31,991 nt of DNA from JAWOJB01 sp046484325 (GCA_046484325.1 JAWOJB010000047.1:1-31991), one strand, 5' to 3'. Numbered from the stretch's first letter, positions 7,927-16,820 are shown. Made by a program: numbers and translations. Notes: generated by a model from the letters alone, not told the origin.

Positions 7927-8636
7927 GCGAGTTCGACGCCTACCGGGTCCTGAGCTTCGACTGCTACGGCACCCTGATCGACTGGGAGACCGGGATCGCT
8001 GCCTCCCTCCGGCCATGGGCCGACCGGTTCGCGCCCGATATCTCGGACGAGGAGCTCATCACCAGGTTCGGGTCGATCGAGACCGGCGTGGAGCGCGAGC
8101 GGCCCTCCGACCCCTACCCCGAGATCCTGGCCGAGGTCCACCGCCGGCTCGGGAGCGAGCTCGGCGCTCCGGTCGACGAAGACGAGGCCTACGCCTTCGG
8201 CGCGTCGGTGGGAGACTGGCCGGCGTTCGCCGACTCGGGCGACGCGCTGGCCAGGCTGTCCGAGCGCTACCGGCTCGTCATCCTCTCCAACGTCGACCGG
8301 GCGTCGTTCGCACGTTCCAACCGCCGTCTCGGGGTCGAGTTCGATCAGGTCCTCACGGCCGAAGAGCTGGGCTCCTACAAGCCGGATCAGGCCAACTTCC
8401 GGGCGCTGATCGCAACGGTGGACTCGATGGGACTCGACCGGTCACGGCTCCTCCACGTCGCCGAGAGTCTCTACCACGACCACGAGCCGGCCGGGGAGCT
8501 CGGGATCGACTCGGTGTGGATCCACCGCCGCCACGGCAGGAAGGGGTTCGGTGCCACCCATCCCCCCGCCGGGCCGGTGCAGCCGAGATGGCGGTTCACC
8601 TCGATGGCCGATTTCGCCGACGCCGCCCTCGCCTGA
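7923..8636 (+). CDS. HAD hydrolase, haloacid dehalogenase type II-like
   Basis: A 237-residue HAD enzyme. Motif I is SFDCYGTLID with nucleophile Asp13 and Tyr15. The D-x-Y-G-T pattern is that of L-2-haloacid dehalogenases, while phosphatases have a second Asp. Motif II is ILSNVD, motif III Lys in SYKPDQANF, and motif IV HVAESLYHDHEPA. The helical cap lies at about residues 20-95. Start ATG overlaps the upstream stop by 4 bp. Dehalogenation of a small haloacid is the family expectation; many such proteins are actually phosphatases or unassigned. Confidence 0.85.
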   Translation: MSEFDAYRVLSFDCYGTLIDWETGIAASLRPWADRFAPDISDEELITRFGSIETGVERERPSDPYPEILAEVHRRLGSELGAPVDEDEAYAFGASVGDWPAFADSGDALARLSERYRLVILSNVDRASFARSNRRLGVEFDQVLTAEELGSYKPDQANFRALIATVDSMGLDRSRLLHVAESLYHDHEPAGELGIDSVWIHRRHGRKGFGATHPPAGPVQPRWRFTSMADFADAALA

Positions 8637-8647
8637 GGCCAACGGGC

Positions 8648-9157
8648 TCAGGCCAGCCGGCGGTACCCACCCCGGAAGTGCACGAGCGGATCGGTCAGGT
8701 CCGAGACCTCGATCCGCTCGACCTCGCCGACCACCACACCCGAGTACCCGACCTCGTCGGCCTGCCGGAGCCGGCAGAACGCCCGGTCGGGCAGCCCGGC
8801 GAGGGCGGGGCCCCACTCGGTGTCCCGGTGTTCGACCCCGGCGAACATGCCTCCCGGGCTGGGCCGAAGCCCGGCGAAGACGTCGGCCGGCGGTTGTTGG
8901 CGATTGGCACACACGTGCACGACGAACCGGCCCGTCGCCCCGACCGCCTCCCAGAGATCGGTGAGCAGCCCCACCTGGGCGTAGATGAGCGCCGGCTCTC
9001 CTTCGACGACGAAGAGTGAGGAGACGGTCAACCCGGCCCGGCCGGCGCCGGTCCCGGCGGTGACGATCGTGACCGGAGATGCCAGCCGGCCCCGGAAGCG
9101 CCGCACCAGATCGCGATCGCCCTCGGCTGGGAGAAAGGGGTGCTCAGGGTGAATCAT
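8648..9157 (-). CDS. Flavin reductase-like protein
   Basis: A 169-residue FMN-binding split-barrel protein of the HpaC type, which reduces flavin with NAD(P)H for a partner monooxygenase. Visible family features are FRGRLASPVTIVTA, the FMN-contact TVSSLFVVEGEPALI, and the C-terminal VVVGEVERIEV ending in LVHFRGGYR. ATG 9157 (MIHPEHPFLP) is the best start. No monooxygenase lies nearby, so the partner is elsewhere or it serves a general flavin pool. It converges with the HAD gene, 11 bp apart. Confidence 0.82.
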   Translation of the reverse strand: MIHPEHPFLPAEGDRDLVRRFRGRLASPVTIVTAGTGAGRAGLTVSSLFVVEGEPALIYAQVGLLTDLWEAVGATGRFVVHVCANRQQPPADVFAGLRPSPGGMFAGVEHRDTEWGPALAGLPDRAFCRLRQADEVGYSGVVVGEVERIEVSDLTDPLVHFRGGYRRLA

Positions 9158-9197
9158 CGGAGGGGCATTCTGCCGCGGATCGGATGCCCCGGGGGGG

Positions 9198-9863
9198 TCA
9201 GACGAACACGTCCTCGGTCGCTCTCGCCAGACGGTGGGCGCCGAGCAGGAAGGCCAGTTGGGCACCCAGGTTGATGGTCTGCTCGATCCACTGCCACCCG
9301 ATGGTCTGGTCGACGCCACGGGTGAGTCCGGCCATCCCGATCACGACGACGAGGTTGACCGCGAACAGGGCGGCGGCCCAGCGGAGGCCCACCACCAGCG
9401 ACCAACGGATCAGCAGCCCGCCGAGGGCGACATTGCCGGCGGTGGCGACGACGATCAGCATCACCTCGGCCGTGTCCCATCCGGGCCCGGCGGCGAGAAC
9501 CGCGGCGAACGTCCAGACGCCGGCGGGGACGACCACCGGCAGAGCCGGCAGCAGCCGCCGGATGCCCGGGGCGGCACGGGTCGCCGCCACCGCCAAGGCC
9601 AGCATCACCATCCCCGGGGCGATCAGGGGGAAGAGAGCGGCGTCGAGCAGCGGAGGAGGGATGCCGTCGCCGGCGGCCGCCACGAGCTTCGAACCGGCCT
9701 TCAGCCCTCCGCCGCCGACGACGAACGCCGTCCCGATCGCCGCCACCATCCGGGCGGGGCGGTACCTCCGGCCCACCGCCGCGGTGATCAGCCCCAACGC
9801 CAGCCCGGCCACGGCCACGGGGACCAGGTCGTAGACCGCCAGCGGGATGCCGACGGGTCCCAT
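9198..9863 (-). CDS. Unknown polytopic membrane protein
   Basis: A 221-residue, very hydrophobic protein with about seven predicted spans and short loops. I recognise no catalytic motif. Its ATG at 9863 shares a base with the TGA stop of the PlsY-like gene (TGATG), so the two are translationally coupled and probably form a functional pair in the membrane. Possible acid/polar points inside the spans are Asp12, Lys55 and Asp66. The ORF continues far upstream in frame, but coupling decides the start. Confidence 0.7.
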   Translation of the reverse strand: MGPVGIPLAVYDLVPVAVAGLALGLITAAVGRRYRPARMVAAIGTAFVVGGGGLKAGSKLVAAAGDGIPPPLLDAALFPLIAPGMVMLALAVAATRAAPGIRRLLPALPVVVPAGVWTFAAVLAAGPGWDTAEVMLIVVATAGNVALGGLLIRWSLVVGLRWAAALFAVNLVVVIGMAGLTRGVDQTIGWQWIEQTINLGAQLAFLLGAHRLARATEDVFV

Positions 9864-10582
9864 CAGGCGCGCTCCACCCGGTCCATGCCCGAGGAGAAGG
9901 CGCCGGGCAACTCGCGCAGACGCCGCGCCCACGGCTCGCTGGCTGGACGCCGCTGCCGGACGTGCTCGAGCGCGTCGGGCCACACCGCCGTCAGATACAC
10001 GGCGTTGGCGGCGATCACCGCCGCCAGCATCCGGTGGTCGCCGCGCCAGAGGGCCCACGGGATCAATGCCGGCGGCCACCCGTCCTGGACCACCCAGGCA
10101 TCGACGAGGACCACACCGGCCACCGAGGCGGCGGCCGCCGCAGCGGGAACCGCCCAGGGGTCGAGGACGAGCATGCCCCCGACGATCGGCGACTGGCCGT
10201 ACCCGCCCCGGAGCCGATGGAACACCGGATAGGCGTGTCCCAGTACCGCTCCCACCATCGCAGCCTCGGCCGACCCGCTCCCCGGCCAGATGCGCCGGCA
10301 CCACCAGGTGGGGATGATGCTCTTCCCGATCTCGAGGAGCGCCGCCGTCGCTCCCCATCCCCGGCCGGCCCGGATGCCCAGACTGGTGGGGCTGACCCGG
10401 CTCAACACCACCCGGGCATCACCGTCGGGTATCGCAGCTCCGTCCAGGACGGGACTGCCCGTGAGGCGGCGACCGAGGAGACGTGTGAACGAGACCGAGC
10501 CTGCCAGGTAGCCCAGGGCGGCACCGGCGACGATCCGGCCCACGCCGGCGGGTGGGATCCGGCCGGCTGCTCGCCGATGCAT
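9863..10582 (-). CDS. PlsY-like membrane acyltransferase homologue, degenerate
   Basis: A 239-residue membrane protein aligned by eye to PlsY, the acyl-phosphate:glycerol-3-phosphate acyltransferase that starts phospholipid synthesis. The N-terminus (GYLAGSVSFTRLLGRRLTG) and the loop VLGHAYPVFHRLRGG fit the family. The two phosphate-binding loops are altered: the GSGNxGATN motif is absent (SPTSLGIRAGRG stands there) and the GGKG loop reads GGYG, losing the conserved lysine. The C-terminal 50 residues are hydrophilic. So it may be inactive, bind a different ligand, or serve as an anchor. Start ATG 10582. It is coupled to an unknown membrane protein downstream. Confidence 0.65.
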   Translation of the reverse strand: MHRRAAGRIPPAGVGRIVAGAALGYLAGSVSFTRLLGRRLTGSPVLDGAAIPDGDARVVLSRVSPTSLGIRAGRGWGATAALLEIGKSIIPTWWCRRIWPGSGSAEAAMVGAVLGHAYPVFHRLRGGYGQSPIVGGMLVLDPWAVPAAAAAASVAGVVLVDAWVVQDGWPPALIPWALWRGDHRMLAAVIAANAVYLTAVWPDALEHVRQRRPASEPWARRLRELPGAFSSGMDRVERA

Positions 10583-10622
10583 CCTGTCCCTCCCTGACGT
10601 CGGGCCGACGATACCGGCCGGG

Positions 10623-11012
10623 TCAGGCGGCGGGCACCCTCGGGGAGATCGGATGGACCTTCCACCGCCCGTAGGCGATGAACCCCAGGACCGCCACCCA
10701 CACCAGGTTCGAGGCCACGTTGAGGTACTCGCCACGACCCACGTGGTAGACGACGGCGCCGAGCATGAGGATGGCGAGGCCGGCGGCGGCAAGCGGGATG
10801 AGCTGGGGCAGCACCCGTGTCACCGCCGGGAGGATCAGACCGAGTCCCCCGAGGATCTCGGCCACCCCAATGATGGCGTGAGCGGTGGGAGACAACTCGT
10901 ACATCCACGCGAGTTGGTCGGGTAGACCAGGGGGGAGGGTGAAATGGTTCACGCCCACGAACACAAAGAACGCTCCCGCCACGAACTGCGCGACCCACAG
11001 TGCCTTGTCCAC
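10623..11012 (-). CDS. DoxX-like membrane protein
   Basis: A 129-residue protein with four predicted membrane segments, the usual size and topology of the DoxX/DoxD-like family. Family-like features are the first helix FFVFVGVNHFTLP, the loop before AIIGVAEILGGLGLILP, and the third and fourth helices. Functions are poorly known; some relatives are thiosulfate:quinone oxidoreductase subunits or redox/stress membrane proteins. Start GTG 11012 (VDKALW). A repeat element lies just upstream of it. Confidence 0.78.
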   Translation of the reverse strand: MDKALWVAQFVAGAFFVFVGVNHFTLPPGLPDQLAWMYELSPTAHAIIGVAEILGGLGLILPAVTRVLPQLIPLAAAGLAILMLGAVVYHVGRGEYLNVASNLVWVAVLGFIAYGRWKVHPISPRVPAA

Positions 11013-11061
11013 GAGTATGCCTCCTCTGGTGGTTTCGGAACGCTACCGGCCACAACCACCC

Positions 11062-11108
11062 TTCATTGAGCAAATACGTGGTCCAGACCCACGCCGTTGC
11101 TCAATCAA
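11062..11108. repeat. Dispersed palindromic repeat, copy 1
   Basis: Imperfect inverted repeat: TTCATTGAGCAA (11062-11073) pairs with TTGCTCAATCAA (11097-11108), with inner CGTGG/CCCACG also complementary. It begins 12 bp beyond the stop of the PPOX gene and so sits at a gene 3' end. It shares arms and centre with the elements at 17952 and 22165. Could be a terminator, a REP-like unit or a small non-autonomous element. Confidence 0.75.
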
Positions 11109-11120
11109 CGACCGGGGCGA

Positions 11121-11504
11121 TCAGTGCACGATCTGGCGGAGCGGCCGGATCTTGACGATCACCCGCTCGCTCTTGATCGGGTTGTCGTAGTCGCGCCCGA
11201 AGTACTTGCGCGACAGTCGGTCGATGTGGTCGCGTGCCTCCGGTCCCCGTACGACCTCGGACACCTCGCCCCGTACCTCGACGTACGAGTAGGGGTCGTC
11301 CCGGTCGATGAGGGTCACGGTCGCCCGACCGTCACGCCGGAGGTTGCGGAACTTGGAGCGATGGACCTCGGTGTTGATCAGAAGGTGATCGCCGTCGGTA
11401 TCCACCCACATCACGTGCGACTGCGGGGTCCCATCGGCGAGCAGCGTGGTGAGGACCGCGAAGTTTGCACCGGAGGCGAGTTCCCGGGCCCTGGGATCGA
11501 GCAT
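11121..11504 (-). CDS. PPOX-class (F420/FMN) split-barrel protein
   Basis: A 127-residue pyridoxamine-5'-phosphate-oxidase-fold protein. The features are the N-terminus FAVLTTLLADGTPQSHVMWV, the central RSKFRNLRRDGRATVTLID and YVEVRGEVSEV, then a helix with YFGRDYD. This is the short F420- or FMN-dependent reductase class common in actinobacteria, so it reduces or binds a small molecule using F420H2 or flavin. The exact cofactor cannot be told from motifs. ATG 11504 is the start. Its 3' end abuts the palindromic repeat. Confidence 0.87.
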   Translation of the reverse strand: MLDPRARELASGANFAVLTTLLADGTPQSHVMWVDTDGDHLLINTEVHRSKFRNLRRDGRATVTLIDRDDPYSYVEVRGEVSEVVRGPEARDHIDRLSRKYFGRDYDNPIKSERVIVKIRPLRQIVH

Positions 11505-11521
11505 GACCGCAGCCTACGGCG

Positions 11522-12655
11522 TCAGCCCTGGGTCGAGGTTAGGCCCAGCTCCTCGGACCGCTGCACCCAGCGGGCCACGTCGCGCGGGGTGATGATCCCG
11601 ACGACCCGCTCGCCCTCGATGACGAGCACCCGGTCGATCTCTTGAGACCGGAGCCGTTCGAGCACCGCCTCCATCGACAGGTCGGCGGGGACGGTGGGGA
11701 CGTCCTCGATACGGGCCATCGTCGCCCACACCTGGCGGTGGCTCCACTCGTCCCGCGGGATCTGGCGAACGGCGCGCAGGGTGAGCAGCCCGGTGGTCCG
11801 GCCATCGTCGTCCACCGGGAACGCCGAATGGTCGTACCGCAGGAAGTATTCGTCGATGGCCTCGGCGAGACGGAGATCCGCCGGCACGGTGACCGGGTTG
11901 GGCGACATGAGATCCCCGGCCCGCACCCCACGGAGAAGCCGCCTGACCGCCGCCTCCTGGATCGAGGCGGTGGCTGCCTGGTAGAGGAACCAGCCGATCA
12001 CCGCCAGCCACAGCCCGCCCAGATTGCCGGCGAACACCTGGAGGATCCCGAGGGTGATGAGGGTGGCCGCCACCATCCGCCCCCCCAGGGCGGCGTTGCG
12101 GGTGGCGCGGGTGAGGCTGCCGCTCGTCTTCCAGAGGATCGAGCGCAGAACCCTGCCTCCATCGAGCGGCAGGCCGGGCAGCAGGTTGAACGCCCCGAGG
12201 ATGAGGTTGACCAACGCCAGGTAGCCCAGCCCGAAGGCGACCGGCTCGGAGAGCCATGGGCGAAGGCCCACGACCAGCCCCCAGAAGACCCCGGCGAGGA
12301 GGAAGCTCGTGAGCGGGCCCACCACCGCGATCCGGAACTCGTCGCCCGGGCTCTGGGCCTCCATCTTGGTCTCGGTGACACCGCCGAAGAGGAACAGGGT
12401 GATCCCGGCCACCTCGATGCCGAGCCGGCGGGCCACGAGCGAGTGGCTCAACTCGTGGACGAGCACCGAGCCGAAGAAGAGGATGGCGCTGACCCCTCCC
12501 AGCACCATGGCCTCCCCCGGGCCCATGGTCGGGAAGTTGGCCCGGAACTGGATGAACAGGGACCAGCCGATGAGGACGGCGATCACCAGCCACGATCCGT
12601 CGATGCGGATCTCGACCCCGAACAGGCTCCCGATGCGGACGGAGGTGCCGGCCAC
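11522..12655 (-). CDS. Site-2 protease (M50) with tandem CBS domains
   Basis: A 377-residue intramembrane zinc metalloprotease. Residues 1-215 hold about six spans. HELSH gives zinc ligands His67 and His71 with catalytic Glu68, and NLLPGLPLDGG supplies the third ligand Asp. Residues about 240-370 form two CBS repeats (GDLMSPNPVTVPADLRLAEA ... DHSAFPVDDDG, then VPTVPADLSMEAVLERL ... RVLVIEGERVVGIIT), which bind adenine nucleotides and probably gate cleavage. Length and order match the S2P-CBS family that cuts membrane regulators such as anti-sigma factors. The target is unknown. Start GTG 12655. Confidence 0.92.
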   Translation of the reverse strand: MAGTSVRIGSLFGVEIRIDGSWLVIAVLIGWSLFIQFRANFPTMGPGEAMVLGGVSAILFFGSVLVHELSHSLVARRLGIEVAGITLFLFGGVTETKMEAQSPGDEFRIAVVGPLTSFLLAGVFWGLVVGLRPWLSEPVAFGLGYLALVNLILGAFNLLPGLPLDGGRVLRSILWKTSGSLTRATRNAALGGRMVAATLITLGILQVFAGNLGGLWLAVIGWFLYQAATASIQEAAVRRLLRGVRAGDLMSPNPVTVPADLRLAEAIDEYFLRYDHSAFPVDDDGRTTGLLTLRAVRQIPRDEWSHRQVWATMARIEDVPTVPADLSMEAVLERLRSQEIDRVLVIEGERVVGIITPRDVARWVQRSEELGLTSTQG

Positions 12656-12676
12656 CCGGTCGACGGTACTCGCCGA

Positions 12677-13945
12677 TCAGCCGGGGGCGGTCTCCGGATC
12701 GGGGGGCTCGAACCCGATCGCGTCACACGCCATCCGGTGTGACCGCGAGGCGGCGATGAGGGGGATCGCCCCGGCCTGGACGACGGCCGCCGCCACGTAT
12801 GAGGCTCCGTAGCCCCACACGTCGGCCACCCGACCCAGGGCGGGCTGGGTGATCATGCCCCCGGCCGATCCGAGAAGCGCATCGAAGGACAGCACCGTCG
12901 CTCTCTGGGCGGATGGGAGGAGGCCATTGACGTAGGCCTGACGGACCGGCGCGACCGCCGAGATCACGAGGCCCCAGACCACGAGCGCGGCGACCGCCAC
13001 CGGGAAGCCGGCGGTCGACCCGACCACGGCCAGGGCACCTGCGCCCAGCGCGGCGCCCGACATGAGCACCGTGGTCCGCGACCCGAAGATCCGTCGCACC
13101 AATCCGACGCTCAGCCCTCCGACGATCTGGGCACCGGCGAGGACGGCGGCGGCGAGGCCGGCGATCGCGTAGGCCTCCTCGTCGCCATAGAGCTCGAGCA
13201 GGTACGGCTGCATGGCATAGAAGGCATAGAACCCGACTCCGGCAGTGAACGGCTGGGCGAGCATCACCCACCGGAGCGGAGGAACCCGCCAACCGTGATC
13301 CACCGAGGCCTTCACCAGGCGGCGCATCTCCACGACCACCCCCCCGCCCCGGGCCGGGGTGAAGCCCTCGTCTCGCATGAGGAGTGCGGCCGTCGCCAGG
13401 GTCACGAGCAGCAGCCCGGAACGGACGAGGTAGGGGACGCCGAGGTTGGTGGCCTGGGCGATGAAGCCACCCGCCACCGAGCCGGTGAGCATCGCCGCCC
13501 CCATCACCACCTGCCCTCGGGCGAACACCGGGTCGAGATCGCCGGTGAACCCGTGGGCGGCGAGGGCATCCACCAGCCAGGCTTCCACCGCACCGGTGAA
13601 GAAGGTGAACCCCAGCCCGAGAAGGACCGAGGCGATGGCCCAACCCCACAGCGGGGCCTGGACATCCCACATGAGCAGATAGAGCAGGGTCGAGACGAAA
13701 AGGGTGGCGGCGCCGAGCAGGTAGCTGGCGCGCCGGCCCCACGTGTCGGCGATCACCCCGGTCGGCACCTCGAAGATCACCTGACCGGCCGCGAAGAAGG
13801 CGTTGGCGGCAAACGCCTCGGCGATCGACAGCCCGGCGTCGAGCAGGAAGAGGGTGTTGATCCCCCAGATGAGCGACGCGGCCAGCGTCGACAGCATGGT
13901 GAGGAGCAGGTAGGTTCGCCTCACGACCCTGGCGCCGTCGGTCAT
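12677..13945 (-). CDS. MFS transporter
   Basis: A 422-residue major facilitator superfamily protein with 12 predicted spans. The loop after span two reads EVPTGVIADTWGRRASYL, the conserved G-x3-D-x2-GRR signature, and a second copy (LGRVADVWG) lies in the C-half. Drug or metabolite efflux is likely; the substrate is not readable. It is divergent from PPDK with 142 bp between them, where two tandem palindromes could control both genes. ATG 13945 is the start. Confidence 0.87.
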   Translation of the reverse strand: MTDGARVVRRTYLLLTMLSTLAASLIWGINTLFLLDAGLSIAEAFAANAFFAAGQVIFEVPTGVIADTWGRRASYLLGAATLFVSTLLYLLMWDVQAPLWGWAIASVLLGLGFTFFTGAVEAWLVDALAAHGFTGDLDPVFARGQVVMGAAMLTGSVAGGFIAQATNLGVPYLVRSGLLLVTLATAALLMRDEGFTPARGGGVVVEMRRLVKASVDHGWRVPPLRWVMLAQPFTAGVGFYAFYAMQPYLLELYGDEEAYAIAGLAAAVLAGAQIVGGLSVGLVRRIFGSRTTVLMSGAALGAGALAVVGSTAGFPVAVAALVVWGLVISAVAPVRQAYVNGLLPSAQRATVLSFDALLGSAGGMITQPALGRVADVWGYGASYVAAAVVQAGAIPLIAASRSHRMACDAIGFEPPDPETAPG

Positions 13946-13985
13946 CCGACGAGCCTAAGGCGCACCCGGCCAGGCGGTCGGGTGA

Positions 13986-14008
13986 CGCCGGGACCCACCG
14001 TCCCGGCG
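13986..14008. promoter_or_regulatory. Palindromic operator-like site 1 upstream of PPDK
   Basis: Perfect 9-bp inverted repeat CGCCGGGAC / GTCCCGGCG around a 5-base centre (CCACC). The core is GGGAC-N5-GTCCC. It lies in the divergent MFS/PPDK region and, with the related site 23 bp on, looks like a paired regulator site. It could also form a strong hairpin. Confidence 0.5.
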
Positions 14009-14009
14009 A

Positions 14010-14030
14010 GTAGGGACCCCTCGGCCCTAC
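14010..14030. promoter_or_regulatory. Palindromic operator-like site 2 upstream of PPDK
   Basis: Inverted repeat GTAGGG / CCCTAC with core GGGAC-N5-GGCCC. Its 15-base core matches the neighbouring site at 12 of 15 positions and starts exactly 23 bp further on, about two helical turns. The GGGAC...GGCCC style recalls DosR/DevR hypoxia boxes, but the spacing is one base longer than in the boxes I know. Confidence 0.5.
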
Positions 14031-14087
14031 CGTCGAGGGGGGACAACACCACAACTGGTGGCGGCACGCAAGCGATGTGAGGATCTC

Positions 14088-16820
14088 GTGACGACCAAGT
14101 ACGTGTACGCGTTCGACGAGCTCGACCAGGCCCAGTCCACCGTCGGCGGAGCCTGGGACGATGTGAAGACGCTCCTGGGCGGCAAGGGCGCCAACCTCGG
14201 GGAGATGACGCGAATCGGGGTGCCGGTCCCCCCCGGCTTCACCATCACCACCCAGGCGTGCAACGCCTATCTGGCGGCGGGAGAGACCTTCCCGGAGGGC
14301 ATGTGGGGGCAGGTGACCGAGGCGCTCGCCAGGATCGAGCAGGCCACCGCCAAGTCGTTCGGACGGCCCGACGACCCGCTGCTCGTCTCGTGCCGTTCCG
14401 GCGCCAAGTTCTCGATGCCGGGCATGATGGACACGGTCCTCAACATCGGGCTCAATGACGAGGTGGTGAAAGGACTCGTCCACCTCACCGGCGACGAGCG
14501 TTTCGTCTATGACGCCTACCGCCGCCTCGTCCAGATGTTCGGCTCGGTCGTCCTGGGGGTGAGGGACGAGCCTTTCGAGGACGTGCTCGAGCGGGCACGT
14601 GCCGAGCGGGGGGTGACGAGCGACTCGGATCTCACCACCGAGGACTTCCAGAGGATCACCGACGAGTTCAAGGCGATCGTGTCCCGCTATGCCGGCCGGC
14701 CCTTCCCCGACGACCCGATCGAACAACTCCGGCTCGCCATCGAGGCCGTGTTCCGGTCGTGGAACGGGAAGCGTGCGATCGACTACCGCAACGCCGCCGG
14801 GATCCCCCACGATCTCGGCACCGGCGTGAACATCCAGACGATGGTGTTCGGAAACATGGGCCAGGACTCCGCCACCGGCGTCGCCATGTCGCGCAACGCC
14901 ACCACCGGTGAACCCCACATCGAGGGCGACTACCTCACCAACGCCCAGGGCGAGGACGTGGTCGCCGGCATCCGGGTGACGAAGCGGATGGACGAGCTCT
15001 CCGGTGAGATGCCCGAGCTCTACGAGGAGTTCGCCACGATCGCCCGGCGGCTCGAGAAGCACTACCGCGAGATGCAGGACATGGAGTTCACCATCGAGCG
15101 GGGCAAGCTCTGGCTGCTCCAGACCCGTGACGGAAAGCGGACCGCCCAGGCCGCGGTCCGGATCGCGGTCGACATGGTCGAGGAGGACCTCATCTCGAAG
15201 GAGGAGGCCCTCATGCGGGTCACCCCCGCCCAGATCGACTTCTTCCTCCACCCGTCGTTCGTCACTGAGGCCATCAGGGCCGCCAAGGAGGACGGGAGGC
15301 ACCTGGCCACCGCCCTCAATGTCTCACCGGGGGCGGCGGTCGGTGTCGTCGCCTTCGACGCCGACCTGGCGGAGCGGTGGGCGAAGGTGGACGAGCGGCC
15401 GGTGATCATGGTGCGGCCCGAGACGAAGCCCGACGACGTCCACGGCATGCTCGCCGCCCAGGGGATCCTCACGAGCCGGGGTGGCCGGACGAGCCATGCG
15501 GCCCTCGTGGCCCGCCAGTTCGGCAAGCCGGCGGTGGTGGGCGCCGAGATGCTCCACATCGACCTCAACGAGCGGGTGATGCGGGTCGGGAACCAGGTCG
15601 TCCACGAGGGCGACTGGATCTCGATCGACGGGACGAGCGGCGAGGTGTTCCTCGGCCGGCTCGATACCCGCACCCCCGATCTGGACAACGCCTCCCTCAA
15701 GCGCCTGTTGGGCTGGGCCGACGAGGTGCGCGACATCGGGGTTTGGACGAACGCCGACTACCCCGAGGATGCCATCCTCGCCCGCTCCTATGGAGCGGAG
15801 GGGATCGGGCTCACACGGACCGAGCACATGTTCTTCGACCAGGAGCGTCTGCCGATCGTGCAACGCATGATCACGGCAACGCTGCCGGCCGATCGCTCCG
15901 ATGCCCTCGACCAGCTCCTCCCCTTCCAGCGGGACGACTTCATCGGCTTGTTCCGGGCGATGGACGGGTTGCCCGTCACGATCCGGCTGATCGACCCGCC
16001 CCTCCACGAGTTCCTCCCGAGCTTCGAGGAGTTGCTGCTCGACCTCACCGACCTCAAGATCCGTATCCAATCGGCCTCATCGCTCAAGGAGATCAACGAG
16101 CTGCTGGCGAAGATCGAGGGCGAGGAGCACATGCTCAAGCGGGTGGAGAGCCTGCGGGAGACCAACCCGATGCTCGGCCTGCGCGGGGTGCGCCTCGGGA
16201 TCATGCTGCCGGGTCTCACCCGGATGCAGGTCCGGGCGATCTTCGAGGCCGCCTGCACGGTCGCCAAGGACGGCGTCGACGTTCACCCCAAGATCATGAT
16301 CCCGCTCACCTCCCATGTGAACGAGCTGGCCCGCCAGCGGGCCGAGCTGGAGGAGGAGGCGAAGGAGGTGATGGCCGAGCAGGGCATCACCGTCGACTAC
16401 GCCTTCGGCACGATGATCGAGGTCCCCCGGGCGGCGCTCACGTGCGACGAGATCGCCGAGTACGCCGAGTTCATCTCTTTCGGGACCAACGACCTGACCC
16501 AGATGACGTTCGGGATCAGCCGGGACGACGCCGAGAAGGCATTCCTGGTGCAGTACCTGGAGCAGGGCATCCTCGATCGGAACCCGTTCGCCACCATCGA
16601 CGCCAACGGGGTGGGCGAGCTGATGCGGATCGCCATCGAGAAGGGCCGGGGAGCCCGACCCGGACTCGACGCCGGCATCTGCGGCGAGCACGGCGGCGAC
16701 CCCGAGTCGATCGCCCTCTGCCGCAGACTGGGGCTCGACTACGTGAGCTGCTCTCCCCCGCGGGTGCCGGTGGCTCGCCTAGCGGCTGCCCAGGCAGCCC
16801 TCCGCGAGCCGAAGGACTGA
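14088..16820 (+). CDS. ppdK: Pyruvate phosphate dikinase
   Basis: A 910-residue enzyme interconverting pyruvate + ATP + Pi and PEP + AMP + PPi, at the glycolysis-gluconeogenesis branch. The N-terminal ATP-grasp part shows GGKGANLGEM, SCRSGAKFSMPGMMDTVLNI and MVFGNMG. The swivelling phosphohistidine domain has His470 in GGRTSHAALVA. The C-terminal barrel has GTNDLTQMTFG and catalytic Cys865 in GICGEHGG. All key residues are intact and the length is normal. GTG 14088 (VTTKYVYAFDE) has GAGGA five bases upstream and fits the family start; a slightly longer frame from 14058 is less likely. No PPDK regulatory protein gene is nearby, so transcription from the palindromic upstream region may be the main control. 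Confidence 0.96.
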   Translation: MTTKYVYAFDELDQAQSTVGGAWDDVKTLLGGKGANLGEMTRIGVPVPPGFTITTQACNAYLAAGETFPEGMWGQVTEALARIEQATAKSFGRPDDPLLVSCRSGAKFSMPGMMDTVLNIGLNDEVVKGLVHLTGDERFVYDAYRRLVQMFGSVVLGVRDEPFEDVLERARAERGVTSDSDLTTEDFQRITDEFKAIVSRYAGRPFPDDPIEQLRLAIEAVFRSWNGKRAIDYRNAAGIPHDLGTGVNIQTMVFGNMGQDSATGVAMSRNATTGEPHIEGDYLTNAQGEDVVAGIRVTKRMDELSGEMPELYEEFATIARRLEKHYREMQDMEFTIERGKLWLLQTRDGKRTAQAAVRIAVDMVEEDLISKEEALMRVTPAQIDFFLHPSFVTEAIRAAKEDGRHLATALNVSPGAAVGVVAFDADLAERWAKVDERPVIMVRPETKPDDVHGMLAAQGILTSRGGRTSHAALVARQFGKPAVVGAEMLHIDLNERVMRVGNQVVHEGDWISIDGTSGEVFLGRLDTRTPDLDNASLKRLLGWADEVRDIGVWTNADYPEDAILARSYGAEGIGLTRTEHMFFDQERLPIVQRMITATLPADRSDALDQLLPFQRDDFIGLFRAMDGLPVTIRLIDPPLHEFLPSFEELLLDLTDLKIRIQSASSLKEINELLAKIEGEEHMLKRVESLRETNPMLGLRGVRLGIMLPGLTRMQVRAIFEAACTVAKDGVDVHPKIMIPLTSHVNELARQRAELEEEAKEVMAEQGITVDYAFGTMIEVPRAALTCDEIAEYAEFISFGTNDLTQMTFGISRDDAEKAFLVQYLEQGILDRNPFATIDANGVGELMRIAIEKGRGARPGLDAGICGEHGGDPESIALCRRLGLDYVSCSPPRVPVARLAAAQAALREPKD

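Noticed and set aside
12723..15302. Long minus-strand open frame of 859 codons across MFS and PPDK
   Set aside because: It reads antisense through intact PPDK motifs; composition is typical of a high-GC shadow frame and it has no recognisable domain.
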